Positions 1 to 8,852 are shown, counted from the stretch's first letter. The stretch: DNA of 64,000 nucleotides from CAWBCR01 sp963787375 (GCA_963787375.1 CAWBCR010000027.1:62001-126000); one strand, 5' to 3'. A program made the numbers and translations. The notes: generated by a model from the sequence alone, not told the origin.

Positions 1-258
1 ATAGATCAGCACGGTCGGCGCGCTGGGCCCGGCTTCGAGCCACTCGCCGTAAACGACCGGGTTGCCGCCGGTGGGCATCACCTGCACGTTGTTCAGCCCG
101 GCCTTCGCCATGTCGGCGGCAAGCCAGCCGGCGGCGCGTTCCATGTCGGGTTTGTGCTCAGACAGTGTGCTGATGCTGGGAATCCTGAGCAACTCGATCA
201 GCTGATTCAGATAGCGCTCGCGGTTGGCGTGCGCCGTTTCGATGGCCTTATCAAGCAT
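1..258 (-). CDS. M20-family peptidase, N-terminal part
   Basis: Only the first 86 residues lie in the window; the gene runs off the left edge. The start at 258 follows GGAG six bases upstream. The residues match the opening of M20/ArgE/DapE metallopeptidases (dipeptidase subgroup): a helix followed by LLRIPSIST, then a second helix and the strand ending PTVLIY, after which the first zinc ligand would come just outside the window. These are usually cytosolic zinc enzymes that cleave dipeptides or N-acyl amino acids; the substrate cannot be told from this fragment. It lies downstream of two glycosyltransferases on the same strand with a gap of about 100 bases, so co-transcription is possible. 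Confidence 0.8.
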   Translation of the reverse strand, partial: MLDKAIETAHANRERYLNQLIELLRIPSISTLSEHKPDMERAAGWLAADMAKAGLNNVQVMPTGGNPVVYGEWLEAGPSAPTVLIY

Positions 259-356
259 CGATTACTCCTCACGATGGTCGCTGATGAAATGACTGTTAGC
301 TGTAGCATAGCCCAAAGTCAGGCCGACAGGCAAGAGCTTTCCAGTGCGATTCGCTG

Positions 357-1892
357 TCAGCCGCCCGGCCCGATACGGTAGATGGTGAACGAAGTCTTCC
401 CACGCCGATCCACCGCTTCAAACGCAGGCGCGACGTGGCAGCCGGCAGCCCGCACCGCCGCCAGCGGCTCGGTGTGGCTTTCCCACGCCGGCAGGATCAA
501 CGTCCGCATGACGCCGCCGCAGCCGAATGTGGTGAGATCGGCGGCCAGACCGCCCGGCGAACCAAACGGCGCGACATACAGCGGCGCATCGAGCAGGTAA
601 TAGGCCAGCGGCCAGCCAAGGGAGTCGTGGTAGACGACGCTGCCCGGCGGCAGCGTGCGCAGGTACGCCGCTGCCGCGTCGATGCCGTCATATGCGCCGT
701 GGTCTCCGCCGACCGGGTAGGCGCTTTGTGCCGCCAGCACCGCCGGGCGCGCCAGCGCCGCGACGATCAGCAGGCCCGGCCCCCACGCGGCCAAGGTACG
801 CGGCCAGCCGCGCCACGCCGCCACCCGCTGCGTGATCAGCGCCAGCGCGTGCGCCGACAGCAGCGCCAGAAGCGGCACCAATGGCAGCAGGTAGCGATCC
901 AGCAGCGGGAAGGCGACCAGCCACAGCAGCGCCGCGTAAGCCAGCGCCATCGCCAGCAGCACCAGGCTGCCCGCAGACCCGCGCGTCCGCTCCCGCAGTT
1001 CGAGCGGGATCAGCGCAGCCAGCAGCGCCAGCACCGCGCCGCTCACCACCGGCGAGGCAGCCATATAGTGCGCCCAATCCAGCCAGCCGTGCGCCCGCGT
1101 CCATACCTCGGTACTGCGCGCCAGTCGTCCCGGGTTGTTGACTGCGACACCCGCTGCCCAGAAGCTCGTGCCGCGCAGTGCATCCCAGCCGGCTGCCAGT
1201 CCGCCGACCACCCCCAGCCCCAGCGCGAACCACAGCAGCCACGAAAGCATGTCGCGCAGGCGTGTGCGCGCACCCGCGCTGCGGACCATCCCCAGCCCGA
1301 TCACCAATGGAGCGAAGGCCAGCATGCTCTGCTTGGTAGCAGCGGCCAGCCCCAGCAACAACCCCGCCAGAGCCCATCGCCGAGCGCCGCTACCGGGCCC
1401 GGTGACGGTCACCCAAGCCGCCAGCAGCCAGGTCACGGCCAATGGATCGGCGAAAGCAGTCGGCGCGAACAGGATGGCGAATGGCGATAATGCCATGAAC
1501 AGCGCCGCGAACGCTGCCGCAGCCGTGGAGCGCCACACGTTCCACGCCAGCCGCGCCGCCAGCGCCACGCTGATCAGGCTGGCGAACAGCGCGGGCAGCC
1601 GCGCGGTGAATTCGCTGTTCCATGACAGGGAGAGGCCTGCCGCCAGCGTGTAGAACAGCAGCGGCGGCTTGTCGACCAGCAGTGGAGTGTGCGCCAGCAG
1701 CGGATCGCGCCCCGTGACGATCAGGCGGGCCAGCGCCGTGTAGAGGGCTTCGTCGGGGTGGAAGCGGTTGGCCGTCAGCAGCGCGGCGCGCGGGACCGCC
1801 GCCACCAGCACGATCAGCGCCAGCAGCCAGGTCCGCCCCACGCGGCGCAATCGGGGCGATGCCGCCCCACGCCGATCAGCGCTCAACGACAC
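357..1892 (-). CDS. Membrane glycosyltransferase, GT39/ArnT-like
   Basis: A 511-residue polytopic membrane protein with about ten hydrophobic segments. After the first segment comes FHPDEALY, the Asp-Glu motif of the first periplasmic loop in the PMT/ArnT (GT-C) family, followed by DKPPLLFY, also typical. Such enzymes move a sugar from a polyprenyl-phosphate donor to a lipid, protein or glycan on the outer face of the membrane. The GTG start at 1892 is preceded by a G-rich stretch. The GT2 gene just upstream on the same strand resembles polyprenyl-phosphate sugar synthases, so the pair could make and then use one lipid-linked donor. The acceptor is unknown. Confidence 0.75.
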   Translation of the reverse strand: MSLSADRRGAASPRLRRVGRTWLLALIVLVAAVPRAALLTANRFHPDEALYTALARLIVTGRDPLLAHTPLLVDKPPLLFYTLAAGLSLSWNSEFTARLPALFASLISVALAARLAWNVWRSTAAAAFAALFMALSPFAILFAPTAFADPLAVTWLLAAWVTVTGPGSGARRWALAGLLLGLAAATKQSMLAFAPLVIGLGMVRSAGARTRLRDMLSWLLWFALGLGVVGGLAAGWDALRGTSFWAAGVAVNNPGRLARSTEVWTRAHGWLDWAHYMAASPVVSGAVLALLAALIPLELRERTRGSAGSLVLLAMALAYAALLWLVAFPLLDRYLLPLVPLLALLSAHALALITQRVAAWRGWPRTLAAWGPGLLIVAALARPAVLAAQSAYPVGGDHGAYDGIDAAAAYLRTLPPGSVVYHDSLGWPLAYYLLDAPLYVAPFGSPGGLAADLTTFGCGGVMRTLILPAWESHTEPLAAVRAAGCHVAPAFEAVDRRGKTSFTIYRIGPGG

Positions 1893-1931
1893 CGCCCCCG
1901 TTCTGAAGACCCAATTTCAGGGGATAGCGTG

Positions 1932-2615
1932 CTAATCGACGAAGCGGTACTTGATCAGCGTCCACAACGCCGGGATGGCGTCCCAACCGCTGATCTTCTT
2001 CCCCTCGTCGAAGTCGCGCCCATAGTAGGATATCGCCACCTCGATCAACCGGTAGCCGCGCTTGGCAACCTTGGCGGTGATCTCCGGCTCAAAGTCAAAG
2101 CGGCGCGAGTGCAGCGGGATATCCCTGACGACGTCGGCACGAAAGCATTTGTAGCACGTTTCCATATCGGACAGGTCGAGGTTGTACAGCACGTTTGTCA
2201 CCAGCGTCAGGAGCGTATTGCCAACCCGGTGCCAGAAGTTCATTTTGCGAGCTGGCTTGCCCAGAAAGCGCGAGCCGTACACCACGTCGGCCCGCCCTTC
2301 TTCGATGGGCGGCAGGATGTCTTTGTAGTCACGCGGGTCGTACTCCAGATCGGCATCCTGGATGATGAACATGTCGCCGGTCGCGTGCTCGAATCCGGTG
2401 CGGACGGCGCTGCCCTTGCCGCGATTCTGCTCGTGGTAGATGACACGGATCGTGTCGTGGTTCTCCCACTGCTTCATGATATCGCGCGTGCCGTCCACCG
2501 AGCCGTCGTCGACCATGACGATCTCGTGCACCAGCCCCGTCGCCAGAACCTGCCCGACGATCTTCTCAAGCGTCTCGCGCTCGTTATACACCGGCATGAT
2601 GACCGATAGCTTCAA
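1932..2615 (-). CDS. GT2 glycosyltransferase, dolichyl-phosphate-mannose synthase-like
   Basis: 227 residues with the GT-A nucleotide-sugar fold: LSVIMPVYNERE at the N-terminus, MVDDGSVDGT for UDP/GDP-sugar binding, and QDADLEYDP carrying the DxD metal site. No clear C-terminal membrane segments, as in soluble DPM1-type enzymes that charge a polyprenyl phosphate with a hexose. A reading frame extends 19 codons further upstream, but the TTG at 2615 is preferred because GGGGAG lies six bases before it and the family fold begins there. It sits 39 bases upstream of the GT39 gene and probably supplies its lipid-linked donor. Confidence 0.8.
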   Translation of the reverse strand: MKLSVIMPVYNERETLEKIVGQVLATGLVHEIVMVDDGSVDGTRDIMKQWENHDTIRVIYHEQNRGKGSAVRTGFEHATGDMFIIQDADLEYDPRDYKDILPPIEEGRADVVYGSRFLGKPARKMNFWHRVGNTLLTLVTNVLYNLDLSDMETCYKCFRADVVRDIPLHSRRFDFEPEITAKVAKRGYRLIEVAISYYGRDFDEGKKISGWDAIPALWTLIKYRFVD

Positions 2616-2753
2616 GCTGCACTCCCCAATTGCGTGGTGATCGCGCTGCGCCGGACGACTAACTTGGCCCACGGCTGCCGGCGGCAGACCCGGCTAGTAT
2701 AGCCAAGCCGCCCTGCCCCGGCAACAGCGCCCGCCCGCAGGCAGAGGCCGTGG

Positions 2754-2759
2754 TATAAT
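2754..2759 (+). promoter_or_regulatory. Extended -10 promoter of the HAD gene, probably leaderless
   Basis: TATAAT is preceded by TGG, forming an extended -10 (TGnTATAAT). The ATG lies seven bases after the hexamer, about where transcription should start, and no Shine-Dalgarno sequence is present. This suggests a leaderless mRNA. Confidence 0.55.
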
Positions 2760-2766
2760 CAGCCCC

Positions 2767-3570
2767 ATGAAACTCGACACCCTCTCCACACTCCTGCTTG
2801 ACGGCGACGGCGTGCTGTGGCATGGAAACCAGCCCGCGCCGGGATTGGCCCACTTCTTCGACGTGCTGCGGGCGCGCGGCATTGCCTGGGCGCTGTTGAC
2901 CAACAACTCCACAAATGATGTCACCGAATACATCGCGAAGTTCAATGGTTTTGGCATCGACGCGCTGCCGGGGCAGATGTTCTCCAGCGGCACCGTCACC
3001 GTCGCGTACGTGTCTGGACACTTCCCGCACGGGAGCGAGTTGTACGTCATCGGCGAATCGGGTTTGAAAGGCTCGCTCGCCAGCGCCGGCTTCGCCGTGT
3101 GTGACGGCGATAGGCCTCCGCAAAACGCCGCCGCCGTGGTGACGGGCCTGGATCGCCAGATCACTTACGCGCGGCTGGAGATTGCCATGCAGCTGATCCG
3201 CGCCGGCGTGCCATGGATTGCGACCAATCCCGATCCCACCATCCCCACGCCCGACGGCCTCGCGCCGGGCGCAGGCAGCATCATCGCGGCGCTGGAGACG
3301 GCCTCCGGCGCGCAGCCGCTGATGATCGGCAAGCCTCAGCCCCACATCTACCACGCAGCGATACAGGGGATGTACGCCGACCCGGCAGCGACGGCAGTGG
3401 TCGGCGACCGGCTCGACACCGACATCCTCGGCGCGAAACGGGCTGGGATTGCAGCTATCCTGGTGATGGGTGGCGTCACCACGGACGCGATCCTCGAATC
3501 CAGCGACATCGTACCCGACGCCGTGTTTGGCGGTATCGACGTGCTGGCGGATGCGCTCAACCATGTCTGA
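2767..3570 (+). CDS. HAD-superfamily phosphatase, class IIA (NagD-like)
   Basis: 267 residues. LLLDGDGVLWHG at residues 9-20 is HAD motif I with D12 as nucleophile and D14 as acid/base; LLTNNST is motif II; the Lys of IGKPQP is motif III; VVGDRLDTDILGAKRAG is motif IV. The layout matches the NagD/phosphoglycolate and p-nitrophenyl phosphatase group with a C2a cap. The substrate cannot be assigned. The stop overlaps the rlmN start by eight bases, so the two are translationally coupled. The promoter sits directly at the start codon. Confidence 0.85.
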   Translation: MKLDTLSTLLLDGDGVLWHGNQPAPGLAHFFDVLRARGIAWALLTNNSTNDVTEYIAKFNGFGIDALPGQMFSSGTVTVAYVSGHFPHGSELYVIGESGLKGSLASAGFAVCDGDRPPQNAAAVVTGLDRQITYARLEIAMQLIRAGVPWIATNPDPTIPTPDGLAPGAGSIIAALETASGAQPLMIGKPQPHIYHAAIQGMYADPAATAVVGDRLDTDILGAKRAGIAAILVMGGVTTDAILESSDIVPDAVFGGIDVLADALNHV

Positions 3571-4627
3571 TCGGATCAACCTTTACGACCTGCCGCGCGA
3601 TGCGCTGGTGGCGCTGATCGCAGACTGGGGCCATGAGGGCTATCGCGCCGATCAACTCTGGCGCTGGCTGTACGTTCAGAAGGCCACATCATTTGACGCT
3701 ATGCACACCCTGCCCGCCGACCTGCGGACACGGCTTGCCGATGAGACCCGGCTCGGTGGGCTGGAGGTCATGCAGGAGGCCCATTCCTCCGACGGCGAGA
3801 CGCGCAAGTTCGCGCTGCGCCTGCCCGACGGCCAGATTATCGAGACCGTATTGATGCGCTATGAGGGCATGCGGCGCACGGCCTGCGTCAGCACGCAGGC
3901 GGGCTGCGCGATGGGCTGCGTGTTCTGCGCGACGGGTCAGATGGGCTTTGTGCGGCACCTCACGGCGGGCGAGATCGTCGAGCAGGCGCTGCACGTGGCG
4001 CGCGCGCTGGAGGCCGAGGGCGATCGGCTGAGCAACGTGGTACTGATGGGCATGGGTGAGCCATTCCACAACTACGACAACACGCTGGCCGCCATCCGGC
4101 GGCTGATGGATGAGGATGGGCTGAACATCGGGCAGCGCCACATCACCGTCAGCACTGTCGGGCTGGTTCCGGCGATCAGGCGCTTTGCCGATGAGGGTCT
4201 TCAGGTGCGGCTGGCGATCTCGCTGCACGCCGCCACCGACGAGGAGCGCTCCGCGCTACTGCCCGTCAACCGCCGCTACAGCATCGACGATCTGTTGGCA
4301 GCGATCCGCGACTACGTCGACCGGACGGGCCGCCGCGTGACGTTCGAGTGGACGCTCATCGAGGGCGAAAACGACACGCCGGAGCAGGCCCACGCGCTGG
4401 GCAGGCTGCTCAAGGGGCTGCTGTGCCATGTGAACGTTATTCCGCTCAACCCAACCGGCGGATACGGCGGCGCGCCCTCCAACCGCGAGCGGGTCGACGC
4501 ATTTGCGCAGATTCTCGAGGAACTCTACGGCATCCCGACGACGGTCCGCATGCGGCGCGGCATCGACATCAACGCCGGCTGCGGGCAACTCAGAGCAGCG
4601 GTGCTGGATCGAGAGAAGACGGACTAA
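3563..4627 (+). CDS. rlmN: Dual-specificity rRNA/tRNA adenine-C2 methyltransferase RlmN
   Basis: Radical-SAM enzyme that methylates C2 of A2503 in 23S rRNA and A37 in some tRNAs. The CxxxCxxC cluster site is at C115, C119 and C122; the GMGEP SAM-binding motif is present; C340 in INAGCGQL is the Cys that forms the methylene intermediate with tRNA/rRNA in this family. The 354-residue length is normal. A longer open frame exists, but the ATG at 3563 gives the usual N-terminus and overlaps the end of the HAD gene. Confidence 0.96.
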   Translation: MSDRINLYDLPRDALVALIADWGHEGYRADQLWRWLYVQKATSFDAMHTLPADLRTRLADETRLGGLEVMQEAHSSDGETRKFALRLPDGQIIETVLMRYEGMRRTACVSTQAGCAMGCVFCATGQMGFVRHLTAGEIVEQALHVARALEAEGDRLSNVVLMGMGEPFHNYDNTLAAIRRLMDEDGLNIGQRHITVSTVGLVPAIRRFADEGLQVRLAISLHAATDEERSALLPVNRRYSIDDLLAAIRDYVDRTGRRVTFEWTLIEGENDTPEQAHALGRLLKGLLCHVNVIPLNPTGGYGGAPSNRERVDAFAQILEELYGIPTTVRMRRGIDINAGCGQLRAAVLDREKTD

Positions 4628-4687
4628 TCGCAAAGGCGCAAAGAACGCAAAGAAAGAGAGACCTTTACGGTGAATGATCCTTCTGCG

Positions 4688-5671
4688 CTAGATGTCGTCA
4701 GCGTAGGGGTCACCGTCGACCGCGCCCGGCGGAGCGCCGAAGCCTTCGTCATTGCGGGTCTGGTCGTACGACTCGAACTCATCCTGCGCGCGGCGTGCGA
4801 GCTCCTCGAAGGCCAGCTCAAAGGTCGGGTCATCTTTGACCGGCGGCCACTCCACCTTGCGCGCTGCAAGTTCACCGTCCAACCGCTGCCACACATCCTG
4901 ATTCTTGACCGGCTGTCCCTGCTTGGTCATCCAATCGCGGCGCTTCCAGGCTTTCAGCCACTGCGTCGCGCCGTTGCGCAGGTAATCCGACTGGCTGAAC
5001 AACCGTACATGGGTGCCATCCGGCAGCGTGCTCAACGCCTCATAGGCAGCCAGCACGTCGAGCCGGTTGGACGTCGCGCCGTCCTCCCGCCCGACGTAAA
5101 GGCGATCCTCGCCGTCATAGCGCACCGATGCCGCCCACAACCCGACCTTGGGCCTTGCCGAGACGACCAGATAGATCTCGGCGGCGGCAGTATCCTGCAC
5201 TGGCGGCTGATCGGCATAGAAGGCGCGAATTTCCTGTGTGGCGAGAAGGTCCGCCCGCTCGTTGTAGCGATCCCCGGCGTGGCCTTTCACCCATTCCCAC
5301 GCGATGTCGTGGACTTCAGTGAGCGCCAGCAGGGGTCGCCACAGGTCGGCGTTTTCGACATCCTGACGTTTGCCTTTGCCGCGTTTCCAGCCATCCTTCA
5401 CCCACTTCCGAACCCACTCTGTGATCCCCTTGCGCAGGTACTCCGAGTTGGTATAGAAACGCACATGGCATGGCTCTTTCAGTGCTTCGAGCCCCTTGAT
5501 CGCAGCGGTCAGCTCCATGCGATTGTTGGTCGTGTGCGCCTCACCGTCATGAAGCTCCCTGACCCGGCCCGTCGCATCGTGGATCAGGATCACCGCCCAG
5601 CCGCCCGGCCCCGGATTGGGGTCCGCACCGCCGTCAGTGTAGATGGTCACCTGCGGTCTTTCTTCAGCCAT
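4688..5671 (-). CDS. Tandem two-domain RNase HI-like protein with an altered active site
   Basis: 327 residues, about twice the usual RNase HI length. Domain 1 (residues 5-150) aligns with E. coli RNase HI: D13 in YTDGG, E53 in NNRMEL, H131 in WVKGHAG and D141 in NERADLLA are kept, but the position of catalytic Asp70 is N75 (YTNSEYL, codon AAC). Domain 2 (about 165-275) is a second RNase H-like copy: SNRLDVLAAYEAL, SQSDYLRNGATQWLKAW and KNQDVWQRLD follow the same order, but the acidic residues are mostly lost. The C-terminus is acidic. Removal of RNA from RNA-DNA hybrids would be the family role; whether this protein is catalytic is uncertain. Monocistronic and convergent with rlmN. Confidence 0.8.
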   Translation of the reverse strand: MAEERPQVTIYTDGGADPNPGPGGWAVILIHDATGRVRELHDGEAHTTNNRMELTAAIKGLEALKEPCHVRFYTNSEYLRKGITEWVRKWVKDGWKRGKGKRQDVENADLWRPLLALTEVHDIAWEWVKGHAGDRYNERADLLATQEIRAFYADQPPVQDTAAAEIYLVVSARPKVGLWAASVRYDGEDRLYVGREDGATSNRLDVLAAYEALSTLPDGTHVRLFSQSDYLRNGATQWLKAWKRRDWMTKQGQPVKNQDVWQRLDGELAARKVEWPPVKDDPTFELAFEELARRAQDEFESYDQTRNDEGFGAPPGAVDGDPYADDI

Positions 5672-5695
5672 GTGCCTCCTCGACGCGCCGGTCTA

Positions 5696-5724
5696 TTGCG
5701 CGGGATATGCCTGCATGTTACACT
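5696..5724 (+). promoter_or_regulatory. Candidate rpe promoter
   Basis: TTGCGC, a 17-base spacer and TACACT. The predicted start of transcription falls only a few bases before the rpe ATG at 5734, and there is no clear Shine-Dalgarno sequence, so the mRNA may be nearly leaderless. Confidence 0.45.
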
Positions 5725-5733
5725 TTCGCCACT

Positions 5734-6417
5734 ATGACGAAACCGATCAAGATCGCGCCTTCTATCCTTGCTTCCGACTTCGCCCGGCTGGGTGAGCAGG
5801 TCGCCGCCGCCCAGAGCGGTGGCGCAGACTGGATTCACGTCGACGTGATGGACGGCCACTTTGTCCCTAACATTACCATGGGACCGGTGATCGTCAAGTC
5901 CATCCGCCCGGTGACAAGCCTACCGATTGACGTACACCTCATGATCGAGAGCCCGGAGCGTTATCTTGACGATTTCGTTAAGGCAGGTGCCGATTTGCTG
6001 ACGGTGCATGTCGAGACGTGCCCGCACATCCACCGCACCATCCAGCACATTCACAGCCTGGGCATACGGGCGGCGGTCACGCTGAACCCCGGCACTCCGG
6101 TCGAGATGATCCGCGAGGTCATCCCGTACGTCGACCAGGTGCTGGTGATGTCGGTCAATCCCGGCTTTGGCGGGCAGACCTTCATCGAGCGCACGCCGCG
6201 CAAGATCGAGGCCGTCCGCCGTATGCTTGACGCTGAGAATCCCGACGCGGACCTGTCGGTTGACGGCGGTATCGACACGCACACCATCGGGCAGGTAATC
6301 GCCGCCGGGGCGAACGTCATCATCGCCGGCAGCGCCATTTTCCGTGCCGAGAGCGGGATCGCCGCCGCGATCAGCAACTTGCGCATTGCCGCCGCGACTC
6401 GACCGGCAGGCAAATGA
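5734..6417 (+). CDS. rpe: Ribulose-phosphate 3-epimerase
   Basis: 227-residue TIM barrel that interconverts ribulose 5-phosphate and xylulose 5-phosphate in the pentose-phosphate pathway. APSIL, HVDVMDGHFVPN (metal ligands H35 and D37), VHLMIE, the MSVNPGFGGQ phosphate loop and SVDGGI are all present. An in-frame codon upstream would add nine residues, but the ATG at 5734 gives the family N-terminus. The stop codon overlaps the start of an intrinsic terminator. Confidence 0.96.
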   Translation: MTKPIKIAPSILASDFARLGEQVAAAQSGGADWIHVDVMDGHFVPNITMGPVIVKSIRPVTSLPIDVHLMIESPERYLDDFVKAGADLLTVHVETCPHIHRTIQHIHSLGIRAAVTLNPGTPVEMIREVIPYVDQVLVMSVNPGFGGQTFIERTPRKIEAVRRMLDAENPDADLSVDGGIDTHTIGQVIAAGANVIIAGSAIFRAESGIAAAISNLRIAAATRPAGK

Positions 6418-6443
6418 AAAAGGCCCCTGCGGGGGGCCTTTTC
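6418..6443. terminator. Bidirectional terminator between rpe and rpmB
   Basis: A ten-base perfect stem (AAAAGGCCCC at 6418-6427 with GGGGCCTTTT at 6433-6442) and a five-base loop. A-run and T-run flank the stem, so it can stop transcription in both directions between the two convergent genes. Confidence 0.85.
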
Positions 6444-6463
6444 GCACGCGCCGGTAGCGGCGT

Positions 6464-6655
6464 TCAGCGCAGCTTAACATCCTTGTTGAGCGTTTTGAGG
6501 CACTTTGCGCACAAAGTCTTGCTGACCAGGCGGCCATTCTCCCAGATCTTCGTCGTCTGAAGATTGGGTTTGAACTGGCGCTTGGTGTGACGCTCTGAGA
6601 AGCTGACGTTGTGCCCGAATTGGGGCTTCTTTCCACACATTTCACAGACGGCCAT
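6464..6655 (-). CDS. rpmB: Large-subunit ribosomal protein L28, zinc type
   Basis: 63 residues, the normal short bacterial length. CEMCGKKP at the N-terminus and CAKC near the C-terminus form a four-Cys zinc ribbon, so this is the C+ form. HTKRQFKPNLQ is the conserved rRNA-binding core. It stands alone, divergent from the Asp23 gene. Confidence 0.95.
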   Translation of the reverse strand: MAVCEMCGKKPQFGHNVSFSERHTKRQFKPNLQTTKIWENGRLVSKTLCAKCLKTLNKDVKLR

Positions 6656-6754
6656 GATCTATCACCTTTAACCTGAATAGGTGTTGCAGTTCAATCAATA
6701 CTATAGCCCGCAGAGAATACCGCAGCCGCCTGATTTTGACAAGGTGTACAACGC

Positions 6755-7120
6755 ATGAGCAAAGAGAGTGACGACAATCTGGGAACGGTCCATGTGTCGC
6801 CAACAGCCATCGCCACGATAGCCAGCCAGGCGCTGATGACCAGCTACGGCGTCGTCGGCATGGCATCCAAGAATGCTATCGGTGAGTTGGCCGCCAGCAT
6901 CACCCGCGACCCGCATCACGGCATCGACGTTCACTACAAGCAGGGACAGCTTGTCATCGACGTGTACGTGATCATCCAGCATGGCACGCGCATCTCGTCG
7001 GTGGCCAGCAGCGTGATCAACGCCGTACGCTTTCAGATCGAAAAGGCGGTCGGCCTCAAGGTCTATCAGGTCAACGTATTCGTACAGGGCCTGCGCATGC
7101 CTGTCGACGGCGAGGAATAG
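6755..7120 (+). CDS. Asp23/Gls24-family protein upstream of fakA
   Basis: 121 residues. The conserved Asp23 core is seen: VSPTAIATIASQALMTSYGVVGMA, then GIDVHYKQGQLVIDVYVIIQHGTRI and VKVYQVNVFVQGL-like strand ends. These small proteins are linked to the cell envelope and stress in Firmicutes; their biochemical role is not settled. AAGGTG lies before the ATG. The fakA gene begins 14 bases after the stop, the same arrangement (asp23-fakA) seen in Firmicutes. Confidence 0.88.
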   Translation: MSKESDDNLGTVHVSPTAIATIASQALMTSYGVVGMASKNAIGELAASITRDPHHGIDVHYKQGQLVIDVYVIIQHGTRISSVASSVINAVRFQIEKAVGLKVYQVNVFVQGLRMPVDGEE

Positions 7121-7134
7121 GCGAGGACAAGCCA

Positions 7135-8829
7135 GTGGAGACGGGTATGGCGAAGCAAACAACCCCCGGCCCGGCGATGCATGCCTGCGACGGGCGCGAC
7201 TTCAAGCGCCTGATGCGGGCCGGCATGGCCTGGCTGGAACGAAACTATGAGACGGTCAACGCGCTGAACGTGTTCCCGGTGCCGGATGGCGACACAGGGA
7301 CCAACATGCTGCTGACCATCCGCAGCGCATGCAAGGAGGTCGAGACCGTCGACGAGGCGCACCTCGGCCAGGTTGCGCAGAAGGTCTATAACGGCGCGCT
7401 GATGGGCGCGCGGGGCAACTCGGGTGTCATCCTCTCACAACTGCTGCGCGGTTTTGCGCGCGCTGTCGAGAAGGAATCCGCGCTCGATGACGCCGTGCTG
7501 CTGCGCGGATTTCAGGAGGCGGTCCGTATGGCGTACCAGGCGGTGCAGGAGCCGGTCGAAGGCACCATGCTGACCGTCGCCCGCGAGGCGTCGGAGGAAT
7601 GCGCGGCAGCCATCGAAGCCGGCGACGACATGCTGGGGATCCTCGACCGCGTCGTGGCCCGCTGCCGCGACTCGGTGCAGCGCACGCCGCTGCTGCTCAA
7701 GGTACTGGCCGACGCAGGCGTCGTCGACTCAGGCGGCGCGGGCCTGATGTATATCCTGGAAGGGATGCAGCGCGACCTGCACGGCGAGGCGCTCGACATG
7801 ACCCCCGAAGCTGCCGCGACCCGCAGCCTGCAAAGCGCCCTGACGCCCGAAGATGAGGAGGGCTACGGCTACGACGTCCAGTTCCTGCTGAAGGGTGACA
7901 ACCTCGATGTGGCGCAGGTTCGCGCCGACATCGAATCGATGGGCTGGTCGACGCTGGTCGTCGGCGATGAGCATCTGATCAAGGTGCACGTCCACGTGCA
8001 TAACCCCGGCATTCCGCTTGGCTACGCCGCCGAAAAGGGCAATGTGGCCGACATCGTCGTCGAGAACATGCAGGAGCAGTATCAGGAGTTCGTGCAGGAA
8101 CGCGGCGCGCCCGGCACCGGCCAGCCTGAGGCGGTCCAACCGCCTCACGTTGAACACGGGCACATTGCGGCGGTGACTGTCGCGCCGGGTGAGGGCCTGA
8201 TGCGCATCTTCTACAGCCTTGGCGCAGGCCGCGTGATTTCCGGCGGGCAGACAATGAACCCCAGCACCAAGGACTTCATCGAGGCCATTGAGCAGATGGA
8301 CACCGACAAGTTCATCATCCTGCCCAATAACAAGAACATCCTGATGGCCGCCGAGCAGGCCGCGCAGCAGGTCATGGAGACACACAGCGACAGACAGGTG
8401 CGCGTTGTGCCCACAAAGACCGTGCCGCAAGGCGTTTCGGCGCTGCTGTCGCTTGACCCGCGCGGCGAATTGGAGGAGGTTGCGGGCGCGATGCAGGAGG
8501 GCGCGGGGATGGTCGAGACCGGCGAGGTGACGACCGCAACGCGCAACGTCAAGATTGACGGGTTGAGCGTCAAGAAAGGACAGATCATCGGGCTGCACAA
8601 CGATCACTTAGTCGTTGCGGGTGATGACGTCAGCTCCGTCGTGCTCGACTTGCTGCACAAGATGGGCATCGACGCGCTGGAATTGGTCACGCTGTATTAT
8701 GGAGCAGATGTTGTGCCCGGCGAGGCGGAAGTGCTGGCCGAGCATCTACAAGAAACCTATCCAGATCACGAGATAGAGATTCGCGAAGGCGGCCAAGCGC
8801 ACTACTTCTATATCCTCAGCGCGGAGTAG
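7135..8829 (+). CDS. fakA: Fatty acid kinase subunit A (DAK2 domain)
   Basis: 564 residues. The N-terminal DhaL/DAK2 domain has CDGRDFKRLM and NVFPVPDGDTGTNM (D51 and D53 would hold Mg-ATP), then GARGNSGVILSQLLRG. The middle and C-terminal parts match the FakA/YloV long form, including QFLLKG, KVHVHVHNPG and a C-terminal DegV-binding-like domain with VTLYYGADV. FakA phosphorylates fatty acids held by DegV (FakB) proteins for entry into phospholipid synthesis. Two starts are possible: GTG at 7135 with GAGGA upstream, or ATG at 7147 with GGAG. A DegV gene follows immediately. Confidence 0.92.
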   Translation: METGMAKQTTPGPAMHACDGRDFKRLMRAGMAWLERNYETVNALNVFPVPDGDTGTNMLLTIRSACKEVETVDEAHLGQVAQKVYNGALMGARGNSGVILSQLLRGFARAVEKESALDDAVLLRGFQEAVRMAYQAVQEPVEGTMLTVAREASEECAAAIEAGDDMLGILDRVVARCRDSVQRTPLLLKVLADAGVVDSGGAGLMYILEGMQRDLHGEALDMTPEAAATRSLQSALTPEDEEGYGYDVQFLLKGDNLDVAQVRADIESMGWSTLVVGDEHLIKVHVHVHNPGIPLGYAAEKGNVADIVVENMQEQYQEFVQERGAPGTGQPEAVQPPHVEHGHIAAVTVAPGEGLMRIFYSLGAGRVISGGQTMNPSTKDFIEAIEQMDTDKFIILPNNKNILMAAEQAAQQVMETHSDRQVRVVPTKTVPQGVSALLSLDPRGELEEVAGAMQEGAGMVETGEVTTATRNVKIDGLSVKKGQIIGLHNDHLVVAGDDVSSVVLDLLHKMGIDALELVTLYYGADVVPGEAEVLAEHLQETYPDHEIEIREGGQAHYFYILSAE

Positions 8830-8852
8830 GCGCGAGGACGACGGAGGAAGGT

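Noticed and set aside
435..1490. Plus-strand open frame of 351 codons opposite the GT39 gene
   Set aside because: Arg/Gln-rich shadow of the membrane protein on the other strand.
4670..5737. Plus-strand open frame of 355 codons opposite the RNase H gene
   Set aside because: Antisense to a clear tandem RNase H; no motif.
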